From assembly GCA_021234155.1 (NCBI GenBank), contig JAJEKV010000073.1, positions 5,370,001 to 5,434,000 of the forward strand: a DNA stretch of 64,000 nt, given 5' to 3'. The translations under genes and the position numbers were made by a program. This DNA comes from Isoetes taiwanensis. Lineage: Eukaryota; Streptophyta; Lycopodiopsida; Isoetales; Isoetaceae. The notes beneath the pieces were generated by a model, which saw only the letters and a program-made list of their open reading frames with translations, did not search any database and had not been told where the DNA came from. Each line of letters starts with the position of its first letter. Positions within the stretch are counted from its first letter, which is position 1. Below, one piece after another: positions 58,885-64,000 of the stretch.

Positions 58885-59681
58885 AAGCGGAAATAATGAC
58901 TACTGAGGGCTCAGTAATTGCAGATGTTTATCTAGAACCTCAAGTATGTATAATGCCAAGTCATGCACAGATGGTGCTCTGAGAAGTTGTGGAAGCGTGG
59001 AATGGAATGCTAAGGTCAAAAAATGATTCCGGACTATCTCAAAAGCAGGGCAACTCAGAAGAGTATGGCTTTCATCTTCAATAACACATGGCAGAATCGG
59101 GCACATAGTCATATAGTTCTCGCGGCAATTGCGGCCGCTCCCATCTACCTGTCTCAATCCGTAGCCTGTGGGACCCCGTGCGAATTGATGCAATAGCTAC
59201 AAGCTTGTTCCTGGACAATGAAGCAAGCAAATAAGCTTGGGGCCCTGGTGTCAAGGTGGGATTTATGTGTGCATGATAATGACCAGTTTTCACTTGGGCC
59301 AAAGTAACTGCGTCCCATATCTTTTGAGAAAAACGACCATTGAGATATTGTTGCAAAAGCTCAGGATCAGAACTGGCAAGCATCGTGCAGGCGATTCGCT
59401 GTCACGGTTTATTTGACCCAACGGGCAAACCATGTAGTGCAATGCTCTTTCCAACATCGTTTCAAACGCCGAGGAGATTCAGCCATGGCAAGTGCAAGAA
59501 CAGGATACCTAACATCATCCATGTGGTGCACCTTGCAGATATAGTGGAGATGGCGCTTCATGGTAGAATGTTGAAGAGGCCAAAACCCCGTCTCTTGTAA
59601 AAGAATAGCATAGGGCACCGTTGTTTTAACTCCGAGGCTGTAAGTGAGTAACTTACTCCTTCGTTTAATTTGCATTAACAA
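58885..59681 (-). pseudogene. LINE reverse transcriptase C-terminal remnant
   Basis: Reading leftwards from 59681 in three frames: TTVPYAILLQETGFWPLQHS, DVRYPVLALAMAESPRRLKR and LLQQYLNGRFSQKIWDAVTL, then IRTGSHRLRIETGRWERPQL and CVIEDESHTLLSCPAFEIVR. The last two are the post-RT region and Cys/His zinc-finger tail of non-LTR retrotransposons (RxETGRW ... VEDExHxLxxCPxF). Frameshifts show it is dead. It lies next to the LTR element, whose insertion may have trimmed it. Confidence 0.75.
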
Positions 59682-59897
59682 TATAGCATCAGATGTCTAT
59701 AGAATGTCTATTTGCACTTGCATCTTTGGTTAAAGAAACATGAAATCCGATAAATAGACCATGCTAAACTGTTTAAAGTGCTCCCTGTCAGGAGAAGCTT
59801 TAATACAATAAACTCAATTCTCCAACCATAATAAGCACAATATAATTTTGCTGATGAACCCATTCTAAATTGTGAACCTGTTTTCTTCTTTAGAGGC

Positions 59898-60901
59898 TTT
59901 TTTTTTTTTTTTTTTTTTTTTTTGAAGAACTGTGTCATCAATATATTAAAATTAAAAGAATGGTAATGTTACAAAGCAAGTGAGGAGGAAGGAGAACTGC
60001 CCCAAAGAGACAGCGATACCTCGACACTCCACAATAAACTCACAGAAAAACTGCAACTCTATTGCTGTACAAACCGACCATCACCATCTACAACACCCAA
60101 GAAGTCCCGCCAAATGGCAAACTTCCGCTCTACTACTCAGGGAACACCGAGAAAGCTTTTGAAATAGCTTGTACCGAAGTCGAGGAATCGAGAGGCCGCA
60201 GTCGCTTTGAATCCCCGAAAGATCCACAACCGCCGCTTCCAAATCAGCCACACCAACCAAGCCACACGACGGATGCAAGGCTTGTCGCCGCAAGAGCGCC
60301 AAGCACCAGATACACATGAAGCAAAGAATCTGGCGGGCTAGTCAATCTCACGAAACGAGCCCTAACCCAATCCCAGGCAGCCCGCAAGTGAGGGCATAAA
60401 ACCGCACAATGCTCCACGGTCTCACGATGAAGGCCACAACAAGGGCGTAGAGGGCTCACACCCCGCCTAAACCGACTCACAAGGGCATTCACCCCGATAT
60501 ACGGTGCACCACCGCCCACGAAGCACCCTAACCTTCGGTGGGGAAGTGAGCTCCATGTCCACGCCCAAATCGGCGCCATCGAACCCGGAAGCCGCGAGAC
60601 CACTTGCACGGAAGGGGCGGTGTGTCATGAATAGCCAGCACCCGATAAGAAGACCGCACAAAGCAAGAAGACACAACATCCGGATGAACCTTCCAAACCT
60701 GCACCACCACATCATCCTGAGGGACTATAGGTATGTGTAGCGGAATACTCCCCGCCACGTGCTCCCAGATAGCCCGGTCACTGCCCCTCAGGTGAAAGCG
60801 AGCTCGAAAGAACTCCCACGAAGCTAGCTGACCACCCCAATACCAATCCTCCAAGGTGAGCACAGCAGCTCGCCTCCAACGGGCCTGCGTCCGTTGGAGG
60901 C
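59898..60901 (-). mobile_element. 5'-truncated LINE, 3' end with poly(A)
   Basis: A 26-base T-run at 59898-59923 is the poly(A) tail of a - strand LINE. The frame 60863-60528 reads LTLEDWYWGGQLASWEFFRA and FVRSSYRVLA. A later frame reads SPLRPCCGLHRETVEHCAVL then CPHLRAAWDWV, the zf-RVT domain. This order is typical of the end of plant LINE ORF2. Flanks TAGAGGCTTT (left) and TGGAGGCTTT (right) could be a diverged target duplication. The truncated end forms an 11-bp perfect hairpin (60872-60882 with 60891-60901). It belongs to a different LINE lineage from the remnant at 58.9-59.7 kb. Confidence 0.8.
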
Positions 60902-61640
60902 TTTCTTGCCTTCCATGAAACCATTAAAGAATCATATGCGTTTACAAATTTGAGAACCATTAAAGAAACATATGCTGCATATTTGTTGCATTTGATTGGA
61001 GACAAAAGAGACATGATGCAAATAGGCGGCATAATATAAGAACAGTGAACACAGATATGAAATTTTTGCTACAATATAGATGGGTGTTAAAACTTCTAGC
61101 TGCATATTTGCTATAGAGCTATATGCGTGCAAGAAGGTGAAACGGGTGTGCAACGACTTTCGTAGTATGTTATCTAAGCATGCTAAAGAATATAAGCTTC
61201 TCAATCGGTTTCATTTCTTGCTTACGGAGTAGTAAATGGAAAGCATCAAAGCAAAAGGCAAGTTGGAGGTCAAATCCAGAAGAGAAATGGATGAATGCAG
61301 AGGAACTGAAAATCTTTTGCAATTTGAACTTTCCAAACAATGAAACCAAGACATGAAATACTTACTGTAGATGGTGAGAATGCTGGTGAAAGGGCCTTTA
61401 AAATTTATTTAATGAAGCATCCACTAATAAAAGGCTCCAATAACAAAAGGAACATATCTTAGATACCCAAGGAACATATCTTAGATACCCAAAGCATTTG
61501 TACAGAGGAACAGTCAAGAAATATTTATCCCTCGTGGATAAACAAATCCTGAAATTTGATGCACAAATCTACAACAGAATGTTAAAACAACTCTTGAACA
61601 ATACGATCATGACTAAAAATTCTAGACCTTCAAAAGAAAA
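60902..61640. other. Unannotated stretch
   Basis: Contains a 23-bp tandem duplication (GGAACATATCTTAGATACCC unit) at about 61450-61495. Nothing else is recognised. Confidence 0.5.
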
Positions 61641-61660
61641 CGTCTTCCAACCTGTGTTAC

Positions 61661-61729
61661 CTTGCATTAGCATTAGCATTATCATTATCATTATCATTAT
61701 CATTAGCATTAGCATTAGCATTAGCATTA
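61661..61729. repeat. Hexanucleotide microsatellite (ATTAGC/ATTATC)n
   Basis: About eleven hexamers, in blocks of CATTAG, then CATTAT, then CATTAG. Confidence 0.95.
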
Positions 61730-61888
61730 TCTTTTTGTTGGTAGTCTTTTAATATTTGGTTATTGTGTTTGGTGATGGGGCCTAGTCCCCAGGTTTTAGA
61801 TGGGTTGTTGCCCTTGCATGTGCCGTCCCATAACCCGTATGGGTTCCCGTGGATGTGAAAATTCATCTTATCTTATCTTATCTTATTA
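61730..61888 (+). mobile_element. SINE-like retroelement with (CTTAT)n tail
   Basis: The body ends GGGTTCCCGTGGATGTGAAA and then (ATCTT)n-type pentamers at 61864-61886. The layout (GGTTTT, a pair of complementary GGGCC/CCC blocks, GGGTTCC, GTGGA, simple tail) parallels the copies at 31974 and 53397 in opposite orientation, though the sequence has diverged. Confidence 0.5.
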
Positions 61889-64000
61889 AAAAAGCAAATG
61901 CAGAAGCTACATGGGAACATATTATACACCCTCAAGATTGGATATAGCAACTTTACCTGCAAAAGCACCAATCTTCTTGCCACTAAAAGCATGAGATCAT
62001 GAGATCCTCGCCAGAGCAACCAAATCTAGTCATGGGTGATTAACAACGGTTAGTGGCCATTTAGCTAAAAATGCCCCTAAGGTACCTCTTTCTGTGCGAA
62101 CTGTCCAAAAACAATCTCTATAAATTAAGCAATGGATTTGCTTGTTAAAACTAATTATAAAATGACAGTGCTAAGTATCTGCCTAAAAATTGCCAGGTAA
62201 GATCTTTGAAAACCATATTAATTTTAATAGCTTGTTCTTCCATTTGTCTAGTAATGGAGATTTACTCGATCTTGCGTGCATCAAAACCACCAGATTAAGA
62301 AGCTTATATTAGAAGCCCTGCTCCAATAAATCTTGCAAAAGGGTTTTGCCAAAATTAAACACTGTACAAACCGAACATGATGTGTATCAAAATGGAAGTA
62401 AAGAAAATAAAATGGAAGTACCAAAGAAAAACGCACAGAAGCGAGGAGTCCCCAAGGAGAAAACATGCCTCAATAGAGAAGCTTAAGCATTGACGATATC
62501 GTGACCTGCAAGGAATCACCAACCTGCACAGAAGCAAGAAGCCACTCCTATTATTGTAGAGATTCCTTTGTTTCAGCGCCTGCAGATAAAAAGCACAAAC
62601 ACGATTTAGGTTTTTTTCCTGTTGTAAGCCCCTTGTTTGTAAAACTTGGCGGGAGTCAGAATGAATAAGTAAAGGAATACTACTACAGAGCAATCCTATA
62701 CACCTTCCTCTGCTCCAGCGACTGAAATGCACGGACTGGCTGCCATGGAAGCTCCTCAAAATCCGCTTCAAAATGCTAATTGATGAAGAAGCCTCAAAAT
62801 CCAAAATCGCTTGCTTGCTTGTTGGTGCTGCCTTTCCTACAAATCTAAAAACCCTAAATGTATCCCTGATCAAATCGACATGCATTACTGCTGATTCTAT
62901 CATCATAGCAAGCAGCCCTGCCATTTCAGAGAGAGTAGAGGCTTGAAAAAGAACGGCTGAAAAGGCAAAAATGGCTGAAAATTTTGTCGGAAAAGAAAAA
63001 AAAATCTTCCAAAACTCGCGCTTTAGCCGAAAACTCATGCTTTTTTAGGCGTCACGCCGGCGTGAGCCCACCCATCCAAAAACATTTTAAGTACGTAGAT
63101 GCCATTAATCAACTGGGCAAAACCGTTGTTATACCTAAATATTATCAGACTAATTTTCTATGTAATTAACATGCATGTTTGTTCGGGCGTAATATAATAT
63201 TTTGATGGTGTGTTATGCAGTGAAATATTTAATGGTTGCATATCCTCTAGTCTAGGTTGTCATGGTGTACCATGGCTTGGCGAACTAGGGGATATTATAT
63301 CTTAATCCATGGAACTAATGGTATATCCAAGGGGGCATAAATTGGGGGTGGCACTAAATTATTGTATGGCATTACATAATGGTTATTTTGGGGTGAGCAC
63401 CGAAATATTGGATGCCACCATCGTGGCTGCTGTACCAACGAACTGTCGGCAGCAGCGGTCTGGTTTGGATCGACCAGTAGGTGGCCGAATTCAGTTCCGG
63501 TAGCAGCATCTGCCACTAGGTTGGTCCAAGATGAGGTAGATGACATGTGTATGGTGAGGTGGATGATTTTTGGTGTGGTCTGGATACATTTGATGATTAT
63601 GTGAATGGTTTAATATGGAATTTGACATTTGTGCACAAAAGCATTAGACCTTTCAAGATGTATAATGATAAATGTGCACTTTATCTCTCTACTTTTATTT
63701 CTAGAGAGCGAATATGTATTAGGAATGGGCAAATTTGATGGAATTTTGTTATTTTCTTTTAATGATGAATGACTACAAAAAAAGGTCTTTGCCAAATTTA
63801 ACTTTGGGAAATGGCAATTGTGCATGGATGGAGGAAAAATGAGATGTGAGAGATGTTTTTTGAATGGAATCCAGATGATGGCGTCAAAGAATTTGAGAAT
63901 CATGCCATGAGATATGAAATACATGCTTAATCTTTTTGTCATGATTAATCAACTAAATCTGACAAAATAGATCGTTTCTTGGCATTCATGGATTTTAGGG
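61889..64000. other. Right end of window, no confident gene
   Basis: A 227-codon - strand frame (62355-63038) contains MAGLLAMMIESAVMHVDLIR and PTSKQAILDFEASSSISILK, with hydrophobic runs at its C-terminal end. It resembles no family I know and could be chance, or a 5' exon of a - strand gene. The rest is AT-rich. The final TTTAGGG is a single copy, not a telomere. Confidence 0.3.

Noticed and set aside
59708-59941. ORF with a Lys run on the - strand
   Set aside because: It is the translated poly(A) tail of the LINE.
62355-63038. 227-codon - strand ORF as a real gene
   Set aside because: No family resemblance and uneven composition; kept only as a note in the end-of-window entry.
63994-64000. 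TTTAGGG at the window end as a telomere
   Set aside because: A single copy only; no array.

Overview
This 64 kb window reads as nuclear DNA of a land plant with a large, repeat-rich genome. The evidence is GT-AG introns throughout, a plant-type ABHD17-like hydrolase, a plant-type FCP1/NIF-like domain with a DLNG motif, an LTR element with a TGGTATCAGAGC primer-binding site, CACTA and Helitron-class transposons, and plant-style LINEs with a zinc-finger C-terminus. I cannot name the species. The mix of a Helentron-type helicase plus endonuclease, several decayed transposases and few intact genes would fit a non-seed plant, but that is inference.

Only two genes look intact. One is the 3' part of an ABHD17-like alpha/beta hydrolase on the + strand (678-1511); its 5' exons lie off the left edge. 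The other is a 1,916-residue coiled-coil protein on the - strand (42010-48342), with a 5.1 kb first exon and three small exons. A possible nuclear acidic protein (about 55.2-56.1 kb, +), a two-exon low-complexity ORF (12.5-13.0 kb, +) and a decayed or multi-exon FCP1/NIF-like gene (13.86-16.6 kb, -) are less certain.

The rest is mostly mobile DNA. At 5.8-9.6 kb a 1.9 kb segment is tandemly duplicated, so a transposase-like gene (9417-12066) is preceded by a second copy of its promoter and 5' exon. From 17.0 to 29.6 kb there is a nested structure. A Helentron-type coding region (Rep/helicase, PIF1 helicase, then endonuclease) is split by a 10,053 bp CACTA-like transposon (17344-27396) flanked by a TAA target duplication. 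Removing the insert and one TAA restores the helicase reading frame across the junction. The CACTA element carries broken exons of a leucine carboxyl methyltransferase-like gene (18239-19609, -) and a 19/38-bp satellite array (23.28-26.88 kb) with a 413-bp higher-order period. It has no transposase that I can see.

From 30.5 to 41 kb there is a pogo-like transposase relic, a SINE-like element with a pentanucleotide tail, two GC-rich foldback elements, a 1.2 kb inverted repeat, and two clusters of a GGAAACCCTTCCGG foldback motif. From 48.5 to 64 kb there are Helitron fragments, short tandem duplications, a second SINE-like copy, a young non-autonomous LTR retrotransposon (56348-58869; 660-bp LTRs differing at two positions; ATGAT target duplication), two LINE remnants, and a third SINE-like element. 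I found no convincing tRNA, rRNA or CRISPR array.
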